Source of the DNA: DYJE01 sp041660385
GTDB taxonomy: Bacteria; Desulfobacterota; Desulfobacteria; Desulfobacterales; Desulfolunaceae
Reading direction: 5' to 3'
DNA: 64,000 nt
Assembly (NCBI GenBank): GCA_041660385.1
Contig: JBAZWJ010000002.1
Location: 124,001 to 188,000, forward strand
Part shown: positions 11,901-17,515 of the stretch, piece by piece
How the letters are laid out: every line of letters begins with the position of its first letter
Position numbering within the stretch: position 1 is the stretch's first letter
Notes under the pieces: generated by a model
The model's input: the letters and a program-made list of their open reading frames with translations, nothing else
Databases searched by the model: none
What the model was told of the DNA's origin: nothing
Program-made: the position numbers and the translations under genes

Positions 11901-11954
11901 TTCATGAGGATGAACGGTTACATTCAAAACGTTACGGAAGAAATGGAATCCTGA
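2910..11954 (+). CDS. Hybrid PKS-NRPS megasynthase with two thioester reductase domains
   Basis: About 3014 residues. The ATG at 2910 is preferred over 2895 because AAAGGA lies six bases upstream. Order: fatty acyl-AMP ligase (1-580; TSGST at T166); ACP1 (S616 in GMTSSEA); KS (675-1105; triad C839 in DTACSSS, H974 in HGTGT, H1020 in NIGH); a post-KS linker with no acyltransferase; ACP2 (S1326 in GMDSIA); thioester reductase 1 (TGCTGYLG from T1403, Y1562/K1566); a short condensation-like stretch (1760-1995) without HHxxxDG; adenylation (2012-2508; T2172 in TSGSTGKPKG); PCP (S2558 in GGDSL); thioester reductase 2 (TGVTGYLG from T2642, Y2802/K2806). Inference: a fatty acid is activated, extended once and reduced off at R1; an amino acid is loaded and reduced off at R2. 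The KS would need an acyltransferase in trans. The product is unknown. Confidence 0.92.
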   Translation: MEKKATGTLVDLMLFRNEISRNKELYSFLSGSESLDVSYGLLFESSLKTAGFLQNKYKMGDRVILALKPGLDFVSSFFGCLCAGIIPIPLYPPFSKAFIDKITHVIEDASPKGIITSQDLAEAGRNIGWSYDNIDLILYEEFSDDWAVRWKKPDMTGSDIAFIQYTSGSTNNPKGVVVTHDNIIHNEILINKGFGFSEGENVTGVSWLPLYHDLGLIGVVLQAFYAGYKAVLMSPLDFLADPISWLETISKTRAVISGGPNFAYDLCVRKYDAKRCEKLDLSCWNIAFSGAEPVRIDTIDRFCSLYESHGFKRNSFTPCYGLAENTLFASCAPKDHRFNEVHVDKDAFANGIITTAAIASETTTRLICNGVTPKGQTLCIVDPERLEILPENRVGEIWIKGESVAKGYWNKPDLTRETFEAYSQEGEGPFLRTGDLGFLMNGELYIAGRIKDMMIFRGRNYYPQDIEMSVEKTSSAIRSGRVAAFMTEDELCIIAEYSGAVERETTHNIVKKIFMQVKKDHELNSGEVILVSPKSLPVTTSGKIRRNESRARFEKNEFSVIDRLSKIDEKIPTHSEERIDREDLRYSLISKFSAFFNLYPDEIDPDQPFGNYGMTSSEAVELTDELEKITNKPCSPTLFYDYPTVNKLIEFFTGHGGNKEIENGASLERHRDYNGDIAIIGVSCRFPGADGIDEFWANLENSIDSVVEFPEDVRSSFLRNVKGNFARCGGFIRDIDAFDANFFNINAREARLMDPQHRLFLETVWNTIENAGYAPKKLAGMDIGVFAGVSSFDYYEVIRESGLEPEAYTATGLAHTMIANRISYLMDFHGPSEAIDTACSSSLVAVYRAISALRQGDCSMAVAGGVNIMISGGSFTSLGRSGFLSAQGHCNTFDSHADGYVRGEGVGAVLLKPLADAERDGDFIHAVIKGAAVCHGGKTESLTAPGSSAQSNLVMKSVHNSKIHPGSIGYIETHGTGTILGDPIEVNGLLMAFRELYRENGCDYKKPSCALGSVKSNIGHLESAAGIAGLIKVMEILKRKTIPPTAHLRDINPLIQIQETPFYINTKNTGWDSPETVDGHELPRRAGISSFGFGGSYAHVVLEEYDCKLTGIKSAENLVVYSSKTREGLVRLVIRQLDWLKNKSHAWMTEGGLFDYACTLSEGRDHHEHRLAVVVADKNALIDCLDEYILKGTATRDAFLGSIEKVIKDDKLSINDLRTAGAQWVKGRRFDFAVLRQGQSFRKIPLPGYSFEKTSYFAIDHDASSNSAYQNFHAVHSDYSDNKCTKIQRSYEDIEMFLRDGVSDITGLDKSDLASDQTFDFWGMDSIAVISLISRLEEWAGLEIPPSAIQDHRTIEHLARFVAEGAVVSEKIVDLIPETELDEFQFRKDTPMAPVSGKAIFLTGCTGYLGSYLLVELLSKTDADIYCLVRAENKEKGKERIFKAARIFGASDNFNQYTHRIHTVVGDLGEWRLGLERKEFNFLCTVIDTIWHCGATVDWMKPYDALKNTNVEGTREIIKMAGTVQIKTLHFISSLAVLPLVNGENQWFEQPVNDPRGITVGYGQSKWVAEQLCLKASRWNIPVYVYRFDYVAGTPGKGVMKESDFIARLIKGSIQLGVIPLEETNFDIIPVDYLCRMMTAIAQSGDNHGKIYHLINRRPFSTSDFAELIRTRGYKVRRMPFEFWKKLTKKNPRNALYPLYPFINRYDTWAFQSYSSWTVDNTNTMTALFKADKTLISNIPGPSDILESVMDYLENTGFIPRGMFGHIAGRQLTYWENQLKDVPVGPAVPVKSYEFSNANCQDYYGTVTFSTKALSALRKTGLADGLCDKDIMLSLVFVLLYRYGRQSDILIAASDRSEEKDVQINPSLFIRSVVDSVSTISSMVHTMKQLVAEAKANGDIAEDILETMIGITDDSYPAQFVWDVDGQNQYLRKSQIRFMFSKTGEGLNCRIVFDSARYDKTIIEKMAVHLENLINRLPEHMDKSLSSFSMLSGDERDELIFKHNQTDMDYPKDMCIHSLFTKKALENPEKIALLFDGRNMSYGELNHRSDLVAVYLKLRGIGRGHVVGIHMDRSMTMIVALMGILKCGAAYLPLDKDYPDERLKHMMNDAQAKLVFIDQGQEKEFCCDVPVMTIENESKTLEDLAKRKDFQELLAEMEREASPQDVAYMIYTSGSTGKPKGVMAMHQGIVNLVHAMDKLVEFGSDDTMLCLTRLSFDMVKPELYIPLLKGGTMHILPEHVGKDGYLLKEFLEKNSISLMQATPSSWRLLTYAGWQGNPRMTMITGGEPLPGNLAASLVTKGKKLLNLYGPTETTVWSTAAHITENSGVHIGYPIGNTKLYVLDQDLQPVPRGIAGELYIAGDGVTKGYHENSELTRSRYLVDPFHGSGLSRMYRTGDLVRMRPDGALEYIERIDHQVKVRGYRIELKEIEQTLSSIPGVEEAVVLARDNQKGDKTLMAWVTGDTRIQSMDFRILKEQIGEQLPPWMVPSQIIILESMPLNTNGKIDRSRLPDFKADNKDIKETPQNYMEKALVFMWEDVLGIPNIGIDDDFIEWGGDSLKAMKLLVDVNEQFSVSLTVQRLFENMTVRKLADTLERMQRGEGIHENDTAARMREDSVLNYDFINGSPEKPERYGSYSHVFLTGVTGYLGAYLLRDLLEKTDASVFCLVRAKNDDGAMIRIKTNLDLYGLWDDGYSERIIPLSGDLALPCFGLHEETYRSVSSKADAVFHNGAMVNFSYPYALLKKANVTGTREVLKFASENRIKPLYYVSTIGVFERKNPDLNRPVFEDSNLPNPEELYYGYAQSKWVAEKLVRAYRDFGMPVTIVRPGPIYGDSQSGALNTDDFFCRMIGACSKFNAVPELNVELDGLPVDHVSSAIVDIALTPETMGRNYHIVSPYPIHLRTIFERMNQEGYTMNMISVPEWTDILRREALDDPELMAFLPLVDAVMPDTGGKTFFQMQTGNRQRYACSNLMDCLSLKGVSVEPVQSEIFVRYLEFMRMNGYIQNVTEEMES

Positions 11955-11988
11955 ATCGGACGTTTATTTTTTAATGAGATTGATAACC

Positions 11989-12891
11989 ATGATCCGTTGG
12001 GGTTTATGCTGTATATTTAAGGAAGAGCCGATCACGTTTCGAAGAACAACAGCTACTTTTCTTTCAAAAAAAGAAAGAGAAGAGCAGCTTCGATATCTGA
12101 ATGAACTGATCGTCCATAACGCGGAATCTCTGCTCAGAGCTCTTTATTTCTGCAAGGATAATGGAATAGGGGACTTCAGGATCAACAGCCAGATTTTCCC
12201 TCTTAAAACGCATCCTGACCAAGGCTATGACCTCAACGAACTTCCTAATGTAGAGCTGGTTTACGAAAAATTCAGAATTTGTAAGGAATTCGGAATTATA
12301 AATAATATTCGTATGGGACTTCATCCTGATCAGTTCACTCTTTTGTCTTCTCCCAATCCAAGTGTGAACGAAAGATCCATTGATGAACTCACCTACCAAG
12401 CTGAAATGGCCTCCATGGTCAATGCAGATGTGATTAATATCCATGGTGGAGGTGCTTACGGAGATAAACCTGCGGCATTGAAACGCTTGAGGGTCAACAT
12501 AGAAGGACTTGATGATACCATCAGGGAGCGTCTCACCCTTGAAAACGATGACAGGGTATACACACCGGAAGACCTCCTTCCGGTGTGCCGTGATATGGGG
12601 ATTCCCCTTGTGTATGATGTCCACCATCATCGCTGTCTTCCCGATGGAGAAGGCATTGAGAAAACAACGGAACTCGCCCTGTCCACATGGCACCGTGAGC
12701 CTCTTTTTCATATCTCCAGCCCAGTCGGTTCCTGGAAAACAAAAAACCCAAGAAACCACTCGGATTATATCGAAATTAAGGATTTTCCCGTATGCTGGAA
12801 GAATCTTAATATTACGATTGAGGTGGAGGCAAAAGCAAAAGAACTGGCTGTTATCCAATTGATCCGATTGCTTCAAGCTTTCTGGATTTAA
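11989..12891 (+). CDS. uvsE: UV DNA damage endonuclease (UvsE/UvdE family)
   Basis: About 300 residues with a TIM-barrel endonuclease fold like endonuclease IV. The family nicks DNA 5' of UV photoproducts and abasic sites, using a metal cluster. Family landmarks seen: the N terminus 'MIRWGLCCIF', 'FRINSQIFPLKTHP', 'MGLHPDQFTLL', 'INIHGGGAYGDK', 'LENDDRVYTPEDLLP', 'VYDVHHHRC' and 'FHISSP', which supply the metal-binding His, Glu and Asp residues. I prefer the ATG at 11989 because the protein then begins like family members; an in-frame ATG at 11974 would add five residues. It begins 34 bp after the megasynthase stop, so it may be read through from that operon. Confidence 0.88.
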   Translation: MIRWGLCCIFKEEPITFRRTTATFLSKKEREEQLRYLNELIVHNAESLLRALYFCKDNGIGDFRINSQIFPLKTHPDQGYDLNELPNVELVYEKFRICKEFGIINNIRMGLHPDQFTLLSSPNPSVNERSIDELTYQAEMASMVNADVINIHGGGAYGDKPAALKRLRVNIEGLDDTIRERLTLENDDRVYTPEDLLPVCRDMGIPLVYDVHHHRCLPDGEGIEKTTELALSTWHREPLFHISSPVGSWKTKNPRNHSDYIEIKDFPVCWKNLNITIEVEAKAKELAVIQLIRLLQAFWI

Positions 12892-12972
12892 CATGAGTAT
12901 AAAAAAAATGCGGCGCAAAATCCCAGTTGACAACTCAATCGATAAAACCTAATGTTAAAGTAAACTTTAATT

Positions 12973-13812
12973 GTGAAAGAGGTTTCAATTTCTGTGATGA
13001 ATCATGTGTTCAAAGATTTTACGCTTCATACCATTGATGGCCATATCTCTACCATCTATCTTGCTGTTTATTCAGATAAAATACTGATCCTGGATTGCGG
13101 GTGCAGATGTGATATTAAACGGGTGGAGACCTATATCGAAAAGAAATTAAAAAGAGATCTGAGTTCAGTGAAGCTGGTGGTCGCATCCCATGCTCATCCT
13201 GATCATGGGGGAGGATCGCCTTTTTTTAGTAAAAAACACAGAATTCCCCTTGCAACTCCACGCCATATCAACGAATGGTATCGTGGTGTTATGGGATTTA
13301 TCCAGCATAACATTGATATTTCGCTGGGGTATCATGTGGCAAGAACCACAGGCAAACCCGTGTCAAATATTTTCTACAAACGCAAAATAGCTATTGATCA
13401 TCCGCTGGACCATGGTTCTGTTTTACCCGGCTTCGAAGACTGGGTGGTTTATGATGCTCCAGGTCATACTCATCACGACATGGTTTTTTATAATAAAAAG
13501 GAAAAACTCCTATACGCTGCTGACGTCATCCTCTGTGTTAACGGAAAATTTCTTCTCCCTTTTCCTGTGCCCATGGAACATAAGATGAATGCAAGCCTTG
13601 ATTTGATTTCATCCATGGATGTCGAAAAGTTAATTCTTGCTCATGGCGGAGTGAAATACGTAAAAGGGCTAAAAGCAATAACGGATGAACTCAAGATTCA
13701 GTTGACGAAAGCACTCCCCCCAATCCTTGAAAAACTAAGGCTGCTTGCTTTATTTTCCCCCGAGATCAGGAAAGAAATGAAAAAAGAGATGAATCGAAAG
13801 AATGCTGCTTAA
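12973..13812 (+). CDS. MBL-fold metallo-hydrolase
   Basis: This is a 279-residue protein starting with GTG (later GTG or ATG codons near 12994-12997 are alternatives). The zinc-binding signature HxHxDH is present as 'ASHAHPDHGGG'. The other family motifs follow in order: 'YDAPGHTHHDMVFY' (third-motif His), 'LYAADVIL' (bridging Asp) and 'LILAHGG' (last His). This makes it a catalytically complete metallo-beta-lactamase-fold hydrolase. Substrate cannot be told; members cleave lactones, thioesters, phosphodiesters and glutathione thioesters. It lies 81 bp after uvsE on the same strand and may belong to the same transcription unit. Confidence 0.82.
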   Translation: MKEVSISVMNHVFKDFTLHTIDGHISTIYLAVYSDKILILDCGCRCDIKRVETYIEKKLKRDLSSVKLVVASHAHPDHGGGSPFFSKKHRIPLATPRHINEWYRGVMGFIQHNIDISLGYHVARTTGKPVSNIFYKRKIAIDHPLDHGSVLPGFEDWVVYDAPGHTHHDMVFYNKKEKLLYAADVILCVNGKFLLPFPVPMEHKMNASLDLISSMDVEKLILAHGGVKYVKGLKAITDELKIQLTKALPPILEKLRLLALFSPEIRKEMKKEMNRKNAA

Positions 13813-14020
13813 TTCTTTTTTTCGGCTTTTTCAACGTTTCAGGTTCTGCTCGGATTCTTGAATGATGGGCTTTCCCACCGTGTTTCCTGTTGACAAATGT
13901 TCGTAAAATTAGATAAAGAAGGTTTGGATTTTTTAATTACAACAAGGGTTTACTGAAATAAAAATCCGGAAGACAACGTATGTCCACAAGACTTACATAT
14001 AAAATTCAGGGGATTGAATC

Positions 14021-14617
14021 GTGAAATCAAATTTTATACTCGTTCAGCTTATCACCCTGTCCAGGATTCCCATGTCCATGATTTTTGGGCTAACGCTCAA
14101 TTTTTGCGACTGGTCATACGGAATGCTGCTTTTCTGGCTTATTCTTCTCGGACTTATCGAAATTTCAGATCTTTTAGATGGGTACAGCGCAAGACGACTT
14201 GAAATTGTAAGTGAACACGGTGCCATGCTTGATCCTTATGCAGACAGTGTAAGTCGGCTGATCGTTTTCTGGTCACTTGCTTCGGCCCAGTACCAATCAG
14301 TTCACTACATCATATTTTTCGTTCCACTTGTCATGGCCTTGCGTGATGTGACTGTAGCTTATTCACGAATCATTCTGACCAAACACAACCGTTCCGTTGC
14401 AGCAAAACGAAGTGGAAAGATCAAAGCGATAGTGCAGGGAGTCGGTGCATTCATCATTCTTCTTGGACCGGTTTACTGGTCATTTATTGGAGACTGGACA
14501 AGGCATGCGCTTTCCTGGATAATCATCATCGCGACAGCCGCTTCAGTTGTGGAATACGCCGCTTCAGCCATTTCAGTAGCGATGGAAGAAAACCGCAAAA
14601 CGCAAAGTGAAAGTTGA
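14021..14617 (+). CDS. CDP-alcohol phosphatidyltransferase family protein
   Basis: This is a 198-residue integral membrane protein with four to six hydrophobic segments. The family signature D-G-x2-A-R-x8-G-x3-D-x3-D is intact: 'DGYSARR', then 'GAMLDPYADS'. The family transfers a phosphoalcohol head group from a CDP-lipid to an acceptor alcohol (as PgsA, PssA and inositol-phosphate synthases do). The GTG start is backed by an AGGGG box about nine bases upstream. The acceptor alcohol cannot be assigned. The next genes (HAD phosphatase, alpha/beta hydrolase) are on the same strand. Confidence 0.82.
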   Translation: MKSNFILVQLITLSRIPMSMIFGLTLNFCDWSYGMLLFWLILLGLIEISDLLDGYSARRLEIVSEHGAMLDPYADSVSRLIVFWSLASAQYQSVHYIIFFVPLVMALRDVTVAYSRIILTKHNRSVAAKRSGKIKAIVQGVGAFIILLGPVYWSFIGDWTRHALSWIIIIATAASVVEYAASAISVAMEENRKTQSES

Positions 14618-14684
14618 TTTAATTATTCATTTAGTGGCTGTCTTCATTATCTCTAATCGGTCTTCATTCAATCAGGGCAAATAG

Positions 14685-15488
14685 ATGATAGCTCCCCTTT
14701 GCACCATTTCCACTGACGATCTTCGGTCCATCAAAGGTGTATTTTTCGATATTGATGATACGTTTTCTCTTTCAGGAAAAATTCCTCCTTCAGCCTACTC
14801 AGCATTATGGCGATTGAAACATGCTGGCTTCACCGTTGTTCCAATAACTGGAAGGCCTGCGGGATGGTGTGATCATATCGCTCGGATGTGGCCTGTGGAC
14901 GCGGTAGTAGGTGAAAATGGAGCTTTTTATTTCAGAGTCGATACATCTTTAGGAAAGTTCATCAAACGTTTTGTGGATGATGACGATGTCCGTTCAGAAA
15001 AAAGAAACAAACTGAAACGGATAGGTGAAGAGGTGCTCCTTACAATCAAAGGAACGGCTCTTGCTTCTGATCAGAATTACCGTGAAGCGGATCTGGCCAT
15101 TGATTTTTGTGAGGATGTAACAAGACTGCCCTGGGAAGACGTGGACAGCATCTGTGAAATTTTTAAAAAACACGGGGCCACATGTAAAGTGTCTTCAATC
15201 CATGTAAACGGATGGTTCGGTAATTACAGTAAACTTCACATGACAAAGCGTCTTGCCATGGATCTCTGGAACCTGGATCTGAACAAAGAAAAAGGACGTT
15301 TTGTTTATTTCGGAGACTCCCCCAACGACGAGCCTATGTTTGAATTTTTCCCCTTATCCGTTGGCGTTCGAAATATTCTTTCATTCACAGACAGAATGAC
15401 CTGTCTTCCTGCATATGTAACCGAATGTGATGGGGGAGAGGGGTTTGCTGAAGCTATTGAACTGTTTTTCCATCGATTGGGCCTCTGA
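14685..15488 (+). CDS. HAD superfamily (type IIB) phosphatase
   Basis: This is a 267-residue protein with all HAD motifs: 'FFDIDDTFS' (nucleophile Asp and general acid Asp), 'PITGRPAGWCD' (motif II Thr), Lys in 'SKLHMTKRLAM' (motif III) and 'YFGDSPNDEPMF' (motif IV). The cap between motifs II and III is of the C2B type, as in sucrose-phosphate, trehalose-phosphate and mannosyl-3-phosphoglycerate phosphatases. That suggests a sugar-phosphate substrate, which is inference only. It ends nine bases before the next gene, an alpha/beta hydrolase, so the pair is probably co-transcribed. Confidence 0.82.
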   Translation: MIAPLCTISTDDLRSIKGVFFDIDDTFSLSGKIPPSAYSALWRLKHAGFTVVPITGRPAGWCDHIARMWPVDAVVGENGAFYFRVDTSLGKFIKRFVDDDDVRSEKRNKLKRIGEEVLLTIKGTALASDQNYREADLAIDFCEDVTRLPWEDVDSICEIFKKHGATCKVSSIHVNGWFGNYSKLHMTKRLAMDLWNLDLNKEKGRFVYFGDSPNDEPMFEFFPLSVGVRNILSFTDRMTCLPAYVTECDGGEGFAEAIELFFHRLGL

Positions 15489-15497
15489 AAACAGCTT

Positions 15498-16361
15498 ATG
15501 GGGATAATCATCTCTCTATCCGTTCTACTGTTAATCTTTGTAATCTCTAACATTCTAATATTCTTTTTTGCTGTTTATGAGTTTTTTTTCGGAAAGCAGA
15601 AGAACAACGATTGGGTCAGTAATCCTCAGGAACTCATTCCTGATAATCCAAACGTGAAACCAAGTGTGGTGCTCGTTCATGGATTTATGGGTAGCCCCTT
15701 TGACTTCGAGGAGTTGGCAAAAGACCTCCAATCGGCAGGTTTCAGGGTGATTGTTCCTGTGGTTCCGGGGCAGGGCAGTTCTGATTTTGCTTATTTCAGA
15801 GGAAAATACTCAGCGGATTATTATGTCTGCTGGCTTAAGGAAATCCTTGTCAATGAACATGAATTGACAGGAATAAAACCCTTTCTTGTGGGATTTTCAA
15901 TGGGGGGTGCTCTTTCGGTGATCATGGCTTCACAGCAGCTGGTTGCTCGTCTTGTTCTCATTTCCCCATTTTTTGGATTGCCCTTTCGCGGTATGGCATT
16001 ATTTATTTCAGTTTTCGGATTTCTTATCCCTGTGGTTCCCAAATCAGAACGGGGGAAAATCAACGATCCCAAATTGTACATGCGATATATGCCAGGCTCC
16101 ATGCTTATCTCTATTTCAACATTCAGAGTTTTGATGCGGCTTGTATGTCTGGCTGAAACAGTCGTGGGCAAAATTCAGGTACCTGTTCTCGTTTTCTGTT
16201 CACAAAATGACCACGTGGCGTCATACTACAGAATCAAAACAGTACTAAGCACTTCTGAAAATATTGAAATAAAGGAATATAATAAAGGGAATCACATACT
16301 TCTTCATGATTATCAAAAATACGAAATAGTAAAAGATATTCGATCGTTTTTACTTTTTTGA
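15498..16361 (+). CDS. Membrane-anchored alpha/beta hydrolase
   Basis: This is a 287-residue protein. An N-terminal transmembrane segment (residues about 3-30) precedes a complete alpha/beta-hydrolase domain: oxyanion-hole motif 'VVLVHGFMGSPFDFEEL', nucleophile elbow 'GFSMGG', acid Asp in 'CSQNDHVA', and catalytic His in 'KGNHILLHD'. The arrangement resembles carboxylesterase/monoacylglycerol-lipase proteins that act on acyl esters. The N-terminal anchor suggests the enzyme works at the membrane. It starts nine bases after the HAD phosphatase gene. Confidence 0.82.
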   Translation: MGIIISLSVLLLIFVISNILIFFFAVYEFFFGKQKNNDWVSNPQELIPDNPNVKPSVVLVHGFMGSPFDFEELAKDLQSAGFRVIVPVVPGQGSSDFAYFRGKYSADYYVCWLKEILVNEHELTGIKPFLVGFSMGGALSVIMASQQLVARLVLISPFFGLPFRGMALFISVFGFLIPVVPKSERGKINDPKLYMRYMPGSMLISISTFRVLMRLVCLAETVVGKIQVPVLVFCSQNDHVASYYRIKTVLSTSENIEIKEYNKGNHILLHDYQKYEIVKDIRSFLLF

Positions 16362-16527
16362 GATATTTCAATTTTTTATTCCTCTGATATTATTTAACTA
16401 TACAATTTTTTTAATAAAAATAATTATTGCAAAGCAATATTCTTTTGATTAAAATGTTTTACTATTTATTTTAGTTTGTTAACAACACGTTCGTTTTATT
16501 CATAGAATTAATTGAGACGGAGAATAA

Positions 16528-17013
16528 TTGTCTGCCATGATCATTATTAAAAAGTACAACAACAGAAGGCTGTACGATACGGAAAGCAGTAAATACATCA
16601 CCATCAACCAGGTTTCCGAAATGATCAAAGCCATGAATGAAGTCAAGGTAATAGATGCAGACTCGGAAGAGGATGTGACATCTTATATCCTTACCCAGAT
16701 TGTTCTGGAAGAAGCGAAGAATAAAAAAGCGCTTCTTCCTGTGCCTCTTCTTCATATGTTGATTCGTTATGGTGATAATATTCTAAGTGAGTTTTTCGAA
16801 AAACATCTCATGAAAACCATGGAGAACTATATTAACCAGAAATCTGCTTTTGACGATCATTTCAGGAAAATGCTCGAATTCAGTACAGAGATTTCCGGCG
16901 TTGCCCAAAAAACGATGGCTGAAATGTCGCCATTTAAAACGTTTATGAATATGTTTAATTATCCCATGGCTCCTGCTGACAAGGATAGTAAGAGTGACGG
17001 AGACAAAAAATAA
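16528..17013 (+). CDS. phaR: Polyhydroxyalkanoate synthesis regulator, PhaR-type DNA-binding protein
   Basis: This is a 161-residue protein. Residues 4-65 match the PHB/PHA accumulation regulator DNA-binding domain: 'IIIKKYNNRRLYDTESSKYI' then 'TINQVSEMIKAMNEVKVIDA'. The rest matches the accumulation-regulatory domain ('DVTSYILTQIVLEE', 'LPVPLLHMLIRYGD'). Known members repress phasin and PHA genes and bind PHA granules. I accept the TTG start because GGAG sits five bases upstream; the ATG at 16537 would shorten it by three residues. No PHA synthase or phasin gene is visible in this window, so the regulon lies elsewhere. Confidence 0.85.
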   Translation: MSAMIIIKKYNNRRLYDTESSKYITINQVSEMIKAMNEVKVIDADSEEDVTSYILTQIVLEEAKNKKALLPVPLLHMLIRYGDNILSEFFEKHLMKTMENYINQKSAFDDHFRKMLEFSTEISGVAQKTMAEMSPFKTFMNMFNYPMAPADKDSKSDGDKK

Positions 17014-17020
17014 TTCATAA

Positions 17021-17044
17021 AGGACAGGCAAAAACGCCTGTCCT
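17021..17044. repeat. Perfect 9-bp palindrome after phaR
   Basis: AGGACAGGC and GCCTGTCCT form a perfect inverted repeat around AAAAAC, eight bases after the phaR stop. No T-run follows, so it is not a standard intrinsic terminator. It resembles the other 'CAGG..CCTG' palindromes between genes at 27979 and 41507 and may be a diverged member of that dispersed family. It could still slow or stop transcription. Confidence 0.55.
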
Positions 17045-17168
17045 ACGAATGAATTCTATTCTTAACCGTTCATGATGTTGTCCTGTTTGTGTTTGAATCC
17101 TCCTGTGTAGTTCTTCAATGTATCATTCTGAACCCGACTTTTATTTTTTAATAATCTATTTTTCATTC

Positions 17169-17218
17169 TTGACAGCCATATTTAACAACATTATATTTTG
17201 TATACCCTACCAGGGTAT
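17169..17218 (+). promoter_or_regulatory. Sigma70-type promoter with overlapping CsoR-type operator
   Basis: TTGACA (17169-17174) and TATATT (17192-17197) are separated by exactly 17 bp. Directly downstream, at the expected transcription start, lies the palindrome ATACCC-TACCA-GGGTAT (17202-17218). This resembles the GC-rich inverted repeats bound by CsoR-family repressors. The CsoR-type gene begins 26 bp later, so repressor binding would block its own promoter and relief by metal would switch on the two-gene unit. Sequence and position are directly visible; the binding is inferred. Confidence 0.75.
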
Positions 17219-17243
17219 GGTACAAAATTACAAAGGAGAATAC

Positions 17244-17513
17244 ATGATCAACCAAGAAGTGAAGAACGAATCTTTGTTACGTTTAAAAAAAATTGAGGGT
17301 CAGATCCGTGGAATCATGAAAATGGTTGAGAACGACAAATACTGCATTGACATCATCAATCAGATCACTGCGGCGGAAAAGGCTCTCAAAGGCGTATCCA
17401 AGATTATCATGAAACGTCACGTGGAAAGTTGCGTGGCCACAGCGATAAGTATGGGGCAAGGCAAAGAAGCTATAGATGAACTTGTGGAAACTATCTATAA
17501 GGTAGGTAAATAA
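17244..17513 (+). CDS. csoR: CsoR/RcnR-family metal-sensing transcriptional repressor
   Basis: This is an 89-residue all-helical repressor. The ATG at 17244 is chosen over a longer frame from 17118 because AAAGGAG lies just upstream and the protein then has family length. It begins with 'LLRLKKIEGQIRGIMKMVE', the family DNA-binding helix. Metal ligands fit the Cys-His-Cys pattern of copper-type members: C34, H59 and C63 ('KYCIDI', 'KRHVESC'). The stop is two bases before the start of an SO_0444-type permease gene. Copper is the likeliest effector, but related sensors answer to nickel, sulfide or formaldehyde. Confidence 0.85.
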   Translation: MINQEVKNESLLRLKKIEGQIRGIMKMVENDKYCIDIINQITAAEKALKGVSKIIMKRHVESCVATAISMGQGKEAIDELVETIYKVGK

Positions 17514-17515
17514 TA

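Noticed and set aside
12064..12933. Long minus-strand frame (289 codons) opposite uvsE
   Set aside because: The plus strand has full UvsE motifs with matching length; the antisense frame has no family pattern and no ribosome-binding site.
17091..17100. GTTTGAATCC, similar to a tRNA T-loop
   Set aside because: No pairing acceptor, D or anticodon arms could be drawn around it.
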